A stretch of 64,000 nt of DNA from Selaginella tamariscina (GCA_003024785.1 PUQB01000095.1:319612-383611); one strand, 5' to 3'; counted from the stretch's first letter, positions 25,775-38,430 are shown. The notes: generated by a model from the letters alone, not told the origin. Numbers and translations: made by a program.

Positions 25775-28690
25775 TTGCCTCCTTCATCCGCTGAGGTTGC
25801 AGTCCTGAACGAGCAAGTGCAGATGACAGAGGCAGCTGAAGCTAGCGAGGACGACTTGGAGGAGGCAGTCAGCAAAAAGAGAGGCCGCGGGAAAGCTGAT
25901 TCAAAAGGCAAGAAGGCGAAGAGCGATAAGGAGCCGAAGGAGTTATACAGCATACCGGCGAGCCTGCATTTGGAGAGCTCAGCAAACTTGCTCGACAAAA
26001 TTACTATCAAGGGACTTGGTGATCCTCCTGATGTGCCCATCTGCAGAATACATTCCAACGAGGTGGTTCGACGAGTGAACCCAGGGGACTTGGACAGGCT
26101 GGTGTCATCGTTGAAGAAGGCTGGTTATCTACGCAACACGGCCTTGTTCATTCTGTCCATCGGAGATCGACTCACTGCTGAGGAGCTATCGGAGCTGTCG
26201 AAGGACACGGTTTAGTACGAGCAGCACCGGTCTTTCGAGCAAGCTCTTACTCAGCCGGAGTACAAACAGTGGGCTTCAAGGCTCTCAAACAGGAAGTTTA
26301 GCTGTTGGGACGGGAACCATAGGCTACAGGCTTTGCAGAAGCTGTACCGAGAGGATGCAGAGGACAACCAGCGATGGGCTATTCGCGTTCGATCGAGTTT
26401 CATCTCCACGGAGAACCTCGACATTCTTCAACTGGTTTCGATGTTCTAATCGATTAACATGTGAGTATTTTCTTTTCTTTTTGTTAAGAGTTTAGACTTA
26501 CAGTTTCGTGAACAGATCTTCAGCAACATCTGTGGAAACAACGCTACCACATATTCTCCTCGCTGTAAAGGCGGTCTGCACTAGTACAGAAGGAACTCAG
26601 AAAATCCTCGAGTCACTCACGGAGGTTGATCGTCTTGAGGTGCAGAAGTGGAAGGAGAGTTCATCAGGAAAGACGGCTTGGCATCCTCTTCCGAACCTGA
26701 TCTGCGCAAAGATACTTTTCAAGGTAACCTCGATTTAATTTATAGGAAAGAATTTTTAACTTGTTCTATTGTGCAGAACGAGATCGACGATGATCTCGAC
26801 AGAGCAGTCACCAGTGCTAAGGGCAATCCACAGGTTGAGGTGAACCTGAAGCAGCTAGTATACAAGAAGCATGACAAGCGTATGCACAAGTTCCTCTCCA
26901 TCATAGACCCAGACTTGGGGGAGGAGTGGTTCCAGAAGGTGACAAACATCTCTCATAAGCAGTGTCGCTGGATGGGCATTGAGAAGCTGTATGCGATGTC
27001 AAGGGCGAAGATTCCAAACATGCTGCGACTCGATACCTCAACAAGCTCACCGTCTCGAATCCAAGGCAGAACACAACACTTTGGCTACCGGGCATGCAGG
27101 ACAAAGAGTGGATCAAAGTGGTTCACCTTGGACTTATATTGGAAGGCTGTGCGCGAGAAGCCATTCAGATCCTTAAGGGTTGCGAGAGGATGGTGAAGAA
27201 TTGGAACGGAGTCGACTTCATGAGCTGGTTTGACGAGATGAGAATTCGGAGCAAGTGCCTGGTCTTTCAGCCCTTCCATGACTGCATACGGTTCACTTAT
27301 TCGATGGAGCGAATGAGTTTCTGGAGCGTGAGGAATCTGCGCGTCGGATGATATGGAGGTAGCTTTTCAATCCAGCATTGCTACTGTCTGACTTTGTGTT
27401 GCAGGTTCATACTGGCGAAATGACACCGTCCCATACGATGAAGCTGTGGACAGATCATACAAGCGAGCCTCACATGTGGTCGAAGAGCAGAGGAGCTCTA
27501 ACACCGTTCGAATGGGAGCATGTTCCATTCTGGCTCGACGTCGTCCGTCGCAACAGCCACCAGCTTGGGAGAGCACACTATTCGACATGCACGCCAATGA
27601 TCTACCAGCGATTGTTTGGGAGCCAGAAGAAGTAGAGGCTATCAAGAAGAGCATGAAGAAGACGGTGCGGAAGACAACTACACCTGCAAAGGGATCGGGA
27701 GCGGGACCAAGCTCTTCTACAGCACCTCCGCCGGCATTCGACTTTACAATCAATGAGGTACAGCACTTGTAGCTAGTTTTGGACATCAAGGACGACCTGA
27801 TGACTTCATCCCGACCCTGGCTGCATCCCGTGGATCCTACGACCTAGCTGTGTGCGACATGGAGGAGATGAGTGGTCTTTCTTCGAGCCAGGTGCTTCCC
27901 AGATAGAGGTGTACACCAAGCTCCGAGAACAGGTTGACAGACTCATACGGTTGAGTCACAAACGTTGTTCCAGGAAGTGGTAGGTGAATCGGCTTCAACC
28001 TCATCATCCTCGACTTGCCCAATGAGCTTGTATATGGAGTGCTAGCATCAACAAGGACATTGTGCAGCTAGATCCGGTGAAGTTTTGAGGAGGCCTTGCA
28101 GTTCAGTGGAATGCACTTGGCAGCGAGTGGTTTCATGGTCGTCTTCGCGAGTTCTCCTTCTGTTTCGGCGGTGATTCAGGCGGCTGCAGTAATCAACTTG
28201 GAGGTTGCAGGGACTTACAGCGTCTACCGTGCACGAGGCTGGGGATACCATGACAAAATTAAGGTAAGCTAGCTATTCAAGTTCAAGTTTAACTTGGTCT
28301 ATGTGGCAGGATAACTTGTTAGTTCTCTTGGTGCTGCAAAGCTCTGAGAGAAGTTGAAGAGCCAAACCCTCTGGCGTTGACGAACACGATCCTCGTCGAC
28401 ACTGCGACCGTTATCAGGAGGCTTGGTAAGGAAGTGCTTTGCTATGTTTATCCTAATGGAAGATTGGTGCAGGATTATGATTCAACCGAAGAGTGTTCGA
28501 CTCATGCAGCTTTTGATCGAGCGTCTCAGTAGACCTGGCGACCTAGTCTGGGATATTGGGTTCCGGAACCGGGTCATCATTGTTAGCTGCGTCGAGCTCG
28601 GAAGGAATATTATAGGAACCGAGAAGAGTTTCGAACTCTCTAGGTTTGGCAACAAACAAGCTTGCAGAGAACATTAGACCAGAAGAGTTA
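25775..28690 (+). pseudogene. ParB-like plus methyltransferase-like protein gene of E3
   Basis: From ATG 25775: an acidic then Lys-rich N-terminus, then a ParB-like domain with NEVVRRVNPGDLDRLVSSLKK (about 26055-26118) and the diagnostic SCWDGNHRLQALQKLYRED (about 26300-26355). An in-frame stop TAG interrupts at 26213. Introns of 55 bp (26461-26515), 53 bp (26724-26776) and 46 bp (27359-27404) have GT/AG ends. The middle region is mostly helical (NEIDDDLDRAV, VQKWKESSSGKTAWHP). The C-terminal part has YDLAVCDMEEM (near 27840), where DPPY is expected, and SVRLMQLLIERLSRPGDLVW followed by a motif-I region (about 28485-28625) that, comparing the two arms, was probably D-I-G-S-G-T-G, ending LGRNIIGTEK. 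Architecture therefore matches ParB fused to a beta-class-like methyltransferase with a lost motif IV. Stops and frameshifts make this copy inactive. Confidence 0.65.
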
Positions 28691-28958
28691 CCTACTCAAA
28701 CACCTCCACGTCCAAGCGTAACTGGTGGTTCGAGAACTGCAACTTTACTGAGATGAAGAAGAAACTTTAGCTAATGTATATTGAGTATAAATTAAGCTAA
28801 TATAAAAAAAATTAAAAAAGAAATACAACAGTTTTAATAGAATTCTTTTTTGCCGACTGAGGCCATATTGCCGACCAGAAAGAATATTCCAAAAATTCTA
28901 GAATATTCTTGATATTCGAGCCTAGGCCTCCTGGGCCCCAGCCTCCAAAATGGCGACA
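26377..28958 (+). repeat. E3 right arm
   Basis: Inverted partner of 23101-25698. Contains exons for the 3' two thirds of the ParB/methyltransferase-like gene and the outer non-coding terminus with several AGAATATTC motifs. Confidence 0.85.
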
Positions 28959-29059
28959 CTCTTACTTCTTTATATTGTGTGTGTGTGTGTGTGTGTGGGT
29001 TATCTTACAAATACCTTGATCATCATTGTTTCAAAGCGCATTCCATGATTCCATCTCTC

Positions 29060-29240
29060 ATGCTTCTTATAGTTTGTTTCTCGATGTGCACAAGCAAATC
29101 AGGTGACACGACTCGGGAGATGCCGCGATGGCACTAGTTAGTGTTGCATTGCCATCGGTAACCACAACCGACCGCCGGCAAAGGTCGCAGAACAGTGTAC
29201 CTTGTGGTATGGTGTGGTGTGTGGTGGCAATATCTTGTTA
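29060..29240 (-). pseudogene. Possible MULE/FAR1-type transposase fragment
   Basis: On the minus strand a short frame reads RRSVVVTDGNATLTSAIAAS then ESCHLICLCTSRN, which resembles the segment of Mutator-like and FAR1 proteins around a conserved Asp (VVTDGN-x-ALxxAI) and the following C-x2-H/C-like region. It is only about 60 residues, ends at a stop, and nearby short readings (WNALRNNDDQG; ITAMECCLKRYKEQ near 29400-29460) may be further pieces. Too short for firm assignment. Confidence 0.35.
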
Positions 29241-29740
29241 TGTACACACTGGTATATATACATTGCATATAAATTTATCTTAACTGTATTACTCATATTA
29301 ATTTAATTTAAAATGTACATACAATGATAATTATAATCAGTATTATTTATATACAGACACACACACGTGATCACATGCATACACACACAAAGAATAAAAT
29401 AGAAATGTGTTCACCTGTTCTTTATATCTTTTCAAACAGCATTCCATGGCAGTTATGAGAGGATCCTGTTTTTAAAATAGTTTACAATGTACAAGTCATG
29501 TTCACAAAACATAATGTTAGTATATCACATTAAATGAATATTATTTGCATATAGTTTTAGCATTACTTTTCGTATAATTATTAATATTAGTAATTATATT
29601 ATTCATATATAAGAATAAGCGCTGATAAATACTAACATTATATTAGCGTTCACATTGACTAACAAGCATTTAATTAGGAGTAATTATTAGCACGAATTAG
29701 TATCTTACCATATGTGTGTTAAGAAGTTTTAATTAAAGAG

Positions 29741-29830
29741 ACTCATATCCTCACCACAATCTATGCCAATACTCATGTCCTCACCACAAATCTATGCCAA
29801 TACTCATGTCCTCACCAATTCCCTCCACAG
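29741..29830. repeat. Tandem repeat, about 31-bp unit
   Basis: About 2.5 copies of ACTCATGTCCTCACCACAAA followed by TCTATGCCAAT stand just left of the Gypsy element. Confidence 0.8.
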
Positions 29831-29873
29831 CCTTAATCATGATGCTCAAGTCCATCTGTTTTAGGTGTGTTAT

Positions 29874-30479
29874 TGTTAGGATGATAGTTAGACATTGATA
29901 GAATTTCTTGTTATTTTATGGGCAATATAATGGGAAAATATCAAAAATAATATATATTGTGGAAAATTAAGAGTGGAAAGGATATATCGGAATACGAGTT
30001 ACGAACGCAATATCGTAATACGAGTCATCACCGCAATACGATACCAGCGGAGTAAACATGTTTGGATAAGGATAAGGAGTTACAGTAACTGAATGGATAA
30101 GGTTGAGAGGTAGTTGCTATAACTGCTAATATGGGACCTAGAGTACGGGTATAAATAGATCAGATTAAGACTAGAAGGGGATCTTGAGTATACTGTTAAT
30201 TTGTACCATGTGCCGTGTGCGAACATAATATAAGTTTCCTTTCTCTCTCTATACGTCTATCTCTTATTCGTATTTCTATTTGATGTATACTATTTCTCTC
30301 TTCCAGTACTGTGACAGGATCCATAGTACTACTGCCTGCTATACACCTTGCCATCCTTACCTTTTTCCCGACCTTCTGATGTCTAATTTCTTATCTATCT
30401 TATTTCGGTAGACCCTTAATACGGGTTTATCGACAGCAACTTTACCTATGTACGGAGGGTAGTATTTTACGGTTCAACA
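29874..30479 (+). repeat. 5' LTR of the Gypsy element
   Basis: Starts TGTTAGGATGATAG and ends GGTTCAACA. Contains a GGTATAAATAGATCAG TATA-type promoter at about 30147-30162 and a second AATATAAG box further down. It is followed at 30482 by a primer-binding-site-like TGGCGACCACGGAGGGATGG. Confidence 0.9.
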
Positions 30480-30481
30480 TA

Positions 30482-30501
30482 TGGCGACCACGGAGGGATG
30501 G
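30482..30501 (+). promoter_or_regulatory. Primer binding site of the Gypsy element
   Basis: TGGCGACCACGGAGGGATGG begins two bases after the LTR end. The TGG start pairs with the CCA tail of a tRNA; GGCGACCAC fits the tRNA-Arg type seen in some Tat-lineage elements (recalled, not checked). A similar TGGCGACCAC follows the related LTR at 59010. Confidence 0.7.
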
Positions 30502-30797
30502 TCGTGTTAGTAGGTAACTGATAATGTGTTTGTAGACTGTAACAGGATGGGTAGCCGATACCCAAAGGAGTTGTGACGAAGGAAAAGATTGATCAGCGCA
30601 GCTATTGCAGAAATGGAAGATAGTGTACCGAAGACTAGGTGAGAATGGACCTGCAGCATATAGTAGTAAGTGAATGAATGATTATCGACGTATTCTTGCA
30701 GAACGCCAAAGATATAAAGAAAATAAGCAGAGACAGCAAAGAGAGCGCGAGGAGCGATATTTACGACAACAACCAGTAATAGAAACACGGAAGAGGA

Positions 30798-32374
30798 TTG
30801 AAGAGCATGAGGAATAAAGAAGAAAGGACAATTGAAGCTCGAGGACAGGAGCAACAAACAACGAAGTACAATGAGGTTACTGAAGAAAGGATACTAATCA
30901 GGGGAGTGACAATCACGATCCACGAATATCAACGCGAGGAAACTGGAACTATTATCAGTGGAAGTACCTTACGAGATGGGAACATTCACAATTATGGGAA
31001 CGTTGTACCATCTACTTTTTTAGGTCTTGAGAATGAAGATACGAATCGGCATATTCAGCAGATTGAGAAAGCGTGTGAAGCTAACAAAATCAGGGATGAA
31101 GATGAGAAATTACGAATATTTCCATTTACGTTGAAGGGAGATGTTAGCAATTGGTATTACGAAAATGCTAACACAATTGATAAGTAACGTATTACTTGCA
31201 TTATTCAGGAATTATATGTACGAAATATTGGAAGCGAGACCCGACAATTTAGTTGCAGGAAATATGGCAGGGACCTACTGAGGCGGTGGAGGATTACACT
31301 CGACAATTCTGGAGATTATACAACCGTTGCGAAGTTGGAGATGTCAGTGATAAATTGGCAAAGAAATGGTATATAAATGGACTATGAGACAACTTACAGC
31401 TTCAAGTACAATTGATAAGGCCGCCTGACTTAGGAGAAGCAATTAAAAGAAGCAGAACAACTTGAAGTGTTGATACTCCAAAATACGTAGATGAGGATGA
31501 AAGAATTAAGAAGACAATATCGGAAGGAGAGCGAAATACGGTCAAGAACTAAAACAATATTTTGTAAATATGCAAAAATGAAGACATAATGCTTCTGATG
31601 TAAAGTACCCAAGTGGTCAGATGTGTGGAGGAATAGGCCATGAAGCGAGACAATTCAAAACATGGGACGTACTAACAGTTTTCCACCACCACCCAGATGG
31701 AATAACACCGGAATGCTAACCTATACGATTATCCACAAACACAAAATGCTAATTCATACGACTATCCACAAAGAGCATATAATGGGGAACGCAGGAATGG
31801 TAATGAAAGGAGATTCCTTATGAATCCGAAGCATTTACCGACAAGTAATAATACGGAGGTACCACGTAGAGGACAGCCTTTGTTATCAGCTCCAGCACAG
31901 ACAGGACCACCCATTATTACCCCAATACCACCTCCACCAGCATTACGAGTTCAGAATCCTAATGTGACATGTTTTAGATGTGGAGAAAAAGGACACTATT
32001 CTTACTGAATGTAATAGACTCAACAGTATACGCTGTTACACATGTGGTGAATGGGACATTATTCATCAGAATGTCCGCAATGCGAATTCAATACGAAACA
32101 TCTTCCACTGAACCAGCGACACGGAAAATTGAAGTTCAACAAGAAAATGATCTAGCAGATGACCATCACGAACAAAAATTACGAGTGCAAATGGGAGCAA
32201 GATACAGAACTACCCTCAACTGAGACGTATGCGGTAACACGAGCCAAGCGAGTACGGATGGAACCAAGCAAAGAGGAGCCAATACGCAAGAATTGGGAGA
32301 AAGAAAAGGCTACAGTACAGCGAGTAACTGATCAAATTCAGAAATACAACAAGAGGGAAATCAAGACTCTATGA
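30798..32374 (+). pseudogene. gag remnant of the Gypsy element
   Basis: The capsid-like part at 30798-31187 contains FLGLENEDTNRHIQQIEKAC and FPFTLKGDVSNWYY, the usual retrotransposon gag core. After several stops (31187 onward) the nucleocapsid region at about 31967-32090 shows two CCHC zinc knuckles, CFRCGEKGHYS and, after one-base shifts, CYTCGE-x-GHYSSEC. Gag packages the element RNA. It is broken by at least one stop and several frameshifts. Confidence 0.75.
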
Positions 32375-32658
32375 CTAATAATGAAATGAGCATGCATTCA
32401 CAGCAATCCACATCAACAGTACCACTTGGAGATTACATTGTTGCTGTGATTCTGCAACAACTTGTATAGTTAACTATAAGGGAGTTACTGACATTAGCAC
32501 CATTTTTGTGAACGCAGATAACAAATGCTTTGGACATGAGTAATATTCAAACCGATACAAGTCAAGTAGGAGTGAATACAATAGAAGTTTTTACAAACGA
32601 GAAGGACTTGGATGAAGAGGTACCAATGATTACGGCTCAGATTTGCAAAAACAATATT

Positions 32659-33066
32659 TAGAATATACCTATTGATGGAGGTTCAGGAGTGAACATAATT
32701 GAAGAACAGACTTGCAAACAATTGGGTCTTGGGCCTATTGAAAATGCACCCTTATTGGTACAGATGGCTGATCAGAGGAAAGTAAGACCCATTGGTATAA
32801 TCAGATCTGTATGTATGAAAATTTCAAAAATCAAGTTTAAGGTGTCTTTGGTCGTACTACGTATTGAGCAGACGAGCAAACCATACCAGATATTATTAGG
32901 AAGACTATGGTTAAGAGATGAAAAGTACGACATAATTGGGAACACGACGAAATGGTACTTTATAAAAGTGGACAAGAAGCAGTTGTTTGAACATAGCAGA
33001 AAAAGCCAATCGGAAGACCAACTCGACCATTACAAATGGAGGATTTTGACTGGCATTACAGCTTGA
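32659..33066 (+). pseudogene. Aspartic protease domain of the Gypsy element
   Basis: IPIDGGSGVNII supplies the catalytic Asp-Gly (DGGSG in place of DTG/DSG), followed by a retropepsin-like sequence (KVRPIGIIRSV) and the flap-distal segment ending ILLGRLWLRD, the classical LLGRxWL motif of plant Gypsy proteases. It would cleave the gag-pol polyprotein. The frame is open over 125 codons. Confidence 0.75.
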
Positions 33067-33489
33067 ACAAGGAAGAAGAGAAACTCCTATTTGAAAGTAA
33101 TCCAGACCTCATAGAGATAGCACAAGCAGATTTATACTAGATGACGTCGGAAGAAGAAACACGGAAAAGGTGGCTACTACTAATCAACAATAGCAACATA
33201 TGGATATTCTTAGACTGACGGATAAGTTTAAACAATCTCTGCAACAACAGTTACAATTTGAAACAGAGCACGAACAGAAATACGGACTCAACAAAAACTG
33301 GAAATTATGACGAATGAGAAGATTGAAGAAGTTGAAATTAAAACAAGTGAATATGGACTACGAAAAGTATGAATAACAGTTGATCTTGAGCCAGAATACC
33401 AAAGACAGTTAATAACAGTACTACGTCAAAATGCAGATGTTTTTGCATGGAGCTATGAAGATCTTAAGGGAGTTTCACCCACAATTTGT

Positions 33490-34102
33490 ACCCATAAGAT
33501 AGAACTATTACCACATGCAGTCCCTAGGAAACAGCAAGCCTACGAATGAATCAACATTTTTGGCCAAAGTTAGAGAAGAAGTGGACAAGTTATTACAGGC
33601 CGGATTCATATATCCAATTGAAAACTTGCAATGGTTATCACCAATTGTCGTCATCCCAAAGAAGAATGGCAAACTACGTATCTGTGTCAATTACAAGAAA
33701 TTGAACGATATAACGAAGCGGGATACATACCCAATACCATTCACCGAAGAATTGTTGGATACAGTAGTAGGACATGAAATGTACTTCTTTTTGGATGGAT
33801 TTTCAGGATATAATCAAGTACAAGTAGATCCAAAGGATTAACTGAAAACAGCATTCATTGGTCCTTGGGGTACATATGTGTATCGCGTCATACCTTTTGG
33901 GCTATGTAATGCACCATTTACCTTCCAACGTTTGGTTAGTGAAACATTTCAGGATTATTTGACCACATTTATGAAAGTTTTCTTGGACGATTTCAATATT
34001 CATGGAGCACAAGACAAACACTTGGATTGTCTAACAAAGTGTTTTGAAAAATGTTGGTCAAATAATATAGCTCTTAATCTAGAAAATGCGTGTTTTCCGT
34101 AA
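33490..34102 (+). pseudogene. Reverse transcriptase domain of the Gypsy element
   Basis: Ordered RT blocks are visible: WLSPIVVIPKKNGKLRICVN, YPIPFTEELLDTV, YFFLDGFSGYNQV, then after a stop at 33839 TAFIGPWGTYVYRVIPFGLCNAP and FMKVFLDDFNIHG with the catalytic DD. It copies element RNA into DNA. One internal stop and a start-side frameshift break it. Confidence 0.85.
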
Positions 34103-34329
34103 GATCAGAAATTTTGCTCGGGCATATTAATGCAAAGATGGAATAATGGTGGAACAAGATAAAATCAAGGTTAACAAACAATGCAACCTCCTAAAGACAT
34201 AAGCGGAGTACGACGGCTTCTTGGAAAATGGGATATCATCGAAGATTTATCAAAAATTACGTAGCAATAGCGAAGCCATTAACTATGCTTTTGAGGAAAA
34301 CACAACCATTCAAATGGGATGCGCAATGC

Positions 34330-34860
34330 GAACAAAGTTTCAATACGTTAAAGTAGGCATTAATGATTTTAGCGAGTCCAAATTGGCAGCGGAGTTTCAT
34401 GCACAAGTGGACGCATCATCATACGCTATTGGGTGCATATTAACCAAACCCAGGAAGACGGAAAAGATCGACCATTATATTACGCGAGTCGGCGATTAGC
34501 ACCTGCAGAAGAAAATTACACGACAACGGAAAAGAAGGCACTCGGAATGGTTTATGCAGCTAAGAAATTTCGGCATTATCTGCTAGCAAACAAAGTCAAG
34601 TTCATTGTTGATCATCAAGCTTTGACACATTTGTTAAGCAAGACTAAGCTCGAAGGAAGATTAGTACGTTGGTTTTTATTATTGTAGGAGTTCGACTTTT
34701 AAATCATTCACAAACCAGGCAAATTACACCAACAAGCAAATTTCTAAGTCGTATTACGAATGAAGAAGAAGGTGTTGGAGTGAATGATGAACTACCAGAT
34801 GCTAACTTATTTCAGATACAACAAGAAAACAACCAAACATGGAATCAAAAGGATATCTTA
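34330..34860 (+). pseudogene. RNase H domain of the Gypsy element
   Basis: FHAQVDASSYAIGCIL gives the first catalytic Asp; RRLAPAEENYTTTEKKALG contains the Glu; FRHYLLANKVKFIVDHQALT and LSKTKLEGRLVRWFLLL carry the next Asp and typical tail. A frame change near 34480 separates the first block from the rest. It removes the RNA strand during reverse transcription. Confidence 0.8.
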
Positions 34861-34879
34861 AGATATTGAATATTTTTAA

Positions 34880-36150
34880 CTACTGGAATAGCACCAGATA
34901 AGTACGCAACAACGCAACAACGCAAACAACTCGTATTACGATGTAAGCCATACTGCATGGTGTCAGGTATACTATATAAGAAGGGAAAGATGAAGTTTTA
35001 AGGAGGTGTGCCAACGGAAGAAGTTCAGACCGTATTACGGGAAGCTCATTCAGGAAACATGGTGGACATTTTAGGAACGTTAACAGCACGAAAAATATTA
35101 CAGTTTGGATTATGGTGGCCCACATTATTCAAGATGCTATCGAATATTGTCAAAAATGTTTGAAGTGCAACGAACATCAACCAGCTCCACACCATCAAGT
35201 TCAACCATTACATCCAACGGAACCATTATCCATTTATGAAATGGGGAATGGATTTTATGGGACCAATCAATCCTAAAAGCAGCAAGAGGAATCAATATAT
35301 ATTAGTACTCACGGATTATGTTACTAAATGGGCAGAACTATCGCATTACGGGATTCCGAGCAACACGTGTAGCTAAGTTTATCTACGAGAATATCGTAGT
35401 ACGATTTGGTGCTTCCAATGGAACTTATCAGTGACCAAGGAACTCATTTCGTCAACAACATCATTAAAGTACTTGTAACAATATTTAGTAAAGCATTACG
35501 TCTCCACGCATATTATCCAAAGGAAATGGACAAGCAGAGGCTACTCTGAAGACCGTAATAACTAAGATAGTAACACCAATCGCAAAAACTGGGATGAAAA
35601 ACTTCCATGCATTATGGGCATACCGTACTACGTATAAAGTGGCGACAAAGTTTACTCCATTTCAACTTACATACGGATTAGAAGCTATTACGCCTATAGA
35701 GTATATCATTCCATCATTACAGATGTCACTCGAAACGGCATTGGCAAAGCAGAGCAAGTTAAACAACAATACTACAACTCAAAAACTTGATGAGAAACGA
35801 CAACAAGCAGTTTTTAACATACAAGCAATACAAACACGTATTAAGGCATGGCACAATCGATTACGACGAGTACAACGATGACCCTATTCCGAGTTGAGAA
35901 ATGGTATGGCATTATCAAGGGAATCTTCACCTATTGGTCATAAATTCAAGTCCAAATGGTATGGACCATATATTATTACCGACATACAAGACAACAACAC
36001 CGTCACTCTGATGGACGCTACAACACGAGTTTTATTTACAACAAATATAATCGTATACAAAAATATACATCTAACAAGCCGGAAGAAGATCTTGACAATG
36101 AACCGAAGTACGATTTGCACAATATGGCAGATCCAGAAACATCTGCACTA
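34880..36150 (+). pseudogene. Integrase domain of the Gypsy element
   Basis: An HHCC zinc region (LREAHSGNM and YCQKCLKCNEHQ, about 35030-35180) precedes the DDE core: MDFMGPINPKSS (first Asp, about 35255), LISDQGTHFVNN (second Asp, about 35425-35460) and GNGQAEATLKT (Glu, about 35530). FPxQLTYGLEAITPIEY near 35650-35710 and the C-terminal GHKFKSKWYGPYIITDI (about 35937-35985) complete it. Several frameshifts are needed. No chromodomain follows, unlike the remnant at 59-61 kb. Confidence 0.8.
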
Positions 36151-36159
36151 AAAAGTAGC

Positions 36160-38430
36160 TCGGAATACGATCAAAACCATAACTCAGAGCAAGACATGGA
36201 AAGCATGTGACCACCTGGCGTGTGGATGTCAGCAGAATCTTTTGGAAACATCGACAAGATTACCCACACAGCGAATATCAAATTCAAGGAATCGAGAAGT
36301 CCAAGGAATGCAAAATCCAAGGAATCGGGAAGTCCAAGGAAATCCAATGATGAGATATTCCCTGCCAAATCTATCGAAAACCAAGGTATTCACACACCCA
36401 ACCAATCTGATATCGACACGTGGACAGCTGCACAGAAACTGACAGACCATAAATTCTCTAAGTATAAGAAAGGGCATTCCTCTGCCGACAGCACATATTA
36501 GGGTTTCCAAATTCTTCTTTAGTTTTTTCCTCCTTCTCATCTTTATTAAGTCTTTCGTCTTTTCCTTCCTTTATTCGGCGGGCGCCTATGGAATCAATGG
36601 ACGAGTATACAGATACAACAAGTACTTCGGCAACAGGGTCAATACGGCATCTCAATCAGAATCCGCAGTTACAATTCCTCTTACGCCAGTCCTTTCTCGT
36701 ATTGTCCGTCCGGCACACCACTCATCTCGGACATACGAGAATGGATTCAGAGGATGCAATTGGAGCAATATTTTGAAACGTTTGTACACAAACATTGGAT
36801 CAGCACGGTGAACACTTAGTCGACCAAGCAGTCAAGGCATATCTACCACAATACAAAGCTCTACAAATACAAGGCAGCGCATTTGCATTCACAAGTAAGC
36901 TTATTCGAGATGTCTTTGAATTCCAGAGCCAGACATCTCCTATGATCCAATTCCACAAGTCAACACATACGTCCATCACTACACCGATAATCTGGACAAG
37001 TTTCGTCAGAAGCAGAAGACGGCAAATGTAGCACCAACATCAATTCTCCGCAAACCTCATAAAAGTCATATTAAGGTTATCACCATTGCATTTGCTTTCT
37101 GCAAAACGCGGCAGGATTCAATAAGGAGATCGGGTATGTATATCATCTATCTGAACAGGGACAGAGACCGGATTGGGGAGAGCTAATCGTAGTAGGGTTG
37201 CAACGTGAGCTGAACACTCTGCACAACTCCAAAAGCAAGGACAAGGAGATGCCATATTTCCGGTGCTTCATCACATTTTGACAACTCTCAACATTACGTA
37301 TGCGGATTTAGCACCCACAGGTACACCGGCACTCACAACAAGGATGGGCTTTAGTATCCGGATAATGTTTTTGACGTCCGTAATTTGGATGCGCCACTAC
37401 CAACAAAGCCGAAGAAACGACCACGTATGCAAGCGAAGAAGCTAGAGGAGCTGCAGTCAAAGGAACCCAAAATCATACTCGAGTTTCTGGACGAGGACGA
37501 AGTCGATGATCGCGTATTGCAGAGGAGACCTTTAACTCGAGGAGACCAACGGCGGATGCAGAACAAGCCTACAGCATCAACTTCTGTACCACACACGGAG
37601 CATGAAGACACAGCACTACCAGATCTCAGTCAGCCCACAACACCAACTTCCACGACGCATATGGAGTGCGGGGATTTGGTGCCATTCAACAATACGGTCC
37701 TACCGTAATTCCGTCACCACCATCAGTTCAACATCAAACCACGGCAGGTACATCTTCTCATATCATACCGCCACAGCTAGTACCTCTAGCACAGCAAGTA
37801 CGGGAGTCAGCAGTACGGCAGTCAGAACAAGAACCGGATTCAACAAAACCAACACCTGGACAGTCTGCCAAGAACGACATCCACGATAAAGAGCAACCAT
37901 CAGCAACCCTATTCACCAATACAATAGATGGGACATCACGCTTCGGATCAATAGGAGCATGACATTTCAAGGGGTTCAAAGCGTACTCATGATCAAACTG
38001 CTTCACCTGACTACCACCACATGACCCACCACAGGATACAACTCTCGAAGGTCAACTTTCCCACCTTTGCAGTGTTGTTGATTCTATTATGCAACAGGTA
38101 GCGCTTCAAAGAGCAGACGCTACTTTTAGTCAACAGCTTCATGACCGCTGTAATGCAATCGACAAGCAGTTCTTGGAACAATCGAACATCATATGGTGTC
38201 TGTATGACCAGAACAAGGTACTCATGGATACTGTACAACACTAGCTGACAAAGTCTGTAATATCCATGAGAAGATGAGCGAGTTTAACCCGGCAGCTATT
38301 CCAACATCAGATGATGCGGACGAAGTACGTAAGTTACAAGGAGAACTTTAAGCTGAAGAACTTCATCGCTTCTATGTGCAGAAGTGCAGACACATCGTAA
38401 GGTTGCATTGGGGGATCAACATTTCCAGTC
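36160..38430 (+). other. Extra region between integrase and 3' LTR of the Gypsy element
   Basis: About 2.2 kb with interrupted open frames on the plus strand. The stretch at 37130-37300 (VYHLSEQGQRPDWGELIVVG, then MPYFRCFIT) resembles the 'putative plant transposon protein' type domain that accompanies Athila/Tat elements. The following part is Pro/Thr/Ser-rich (37560-37900). Frames are too broken to name a product. Confidence 0.4.

Larger units (their letters stand above)
23101..28958. mobile_element. Palindromic element E3: 2.6-kb inverted arms around a 0.68-kb centre
   Basis: The outer ends begin TGTCGCCATTTTGGAGGC at 23101 and, inverted, at 28958; homology then runs inward through the whole arm to 25698 and 26377. 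The unique centre is 25699-26376. The right arm plus centre holds a ParB/methyltransferase-like gene on the plus strand; the left arm is an inverted copy of the 3' part of that gene. Arms differ by scattered substitutions and small indels. I find no convincing target duplication; an AGTAAGA motif just outside both ends suggests that homology may extend slightly beyond. It could be a foldback element or an inverted-repeat derivative made by aberrant transposition. Confidence 0.8.
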
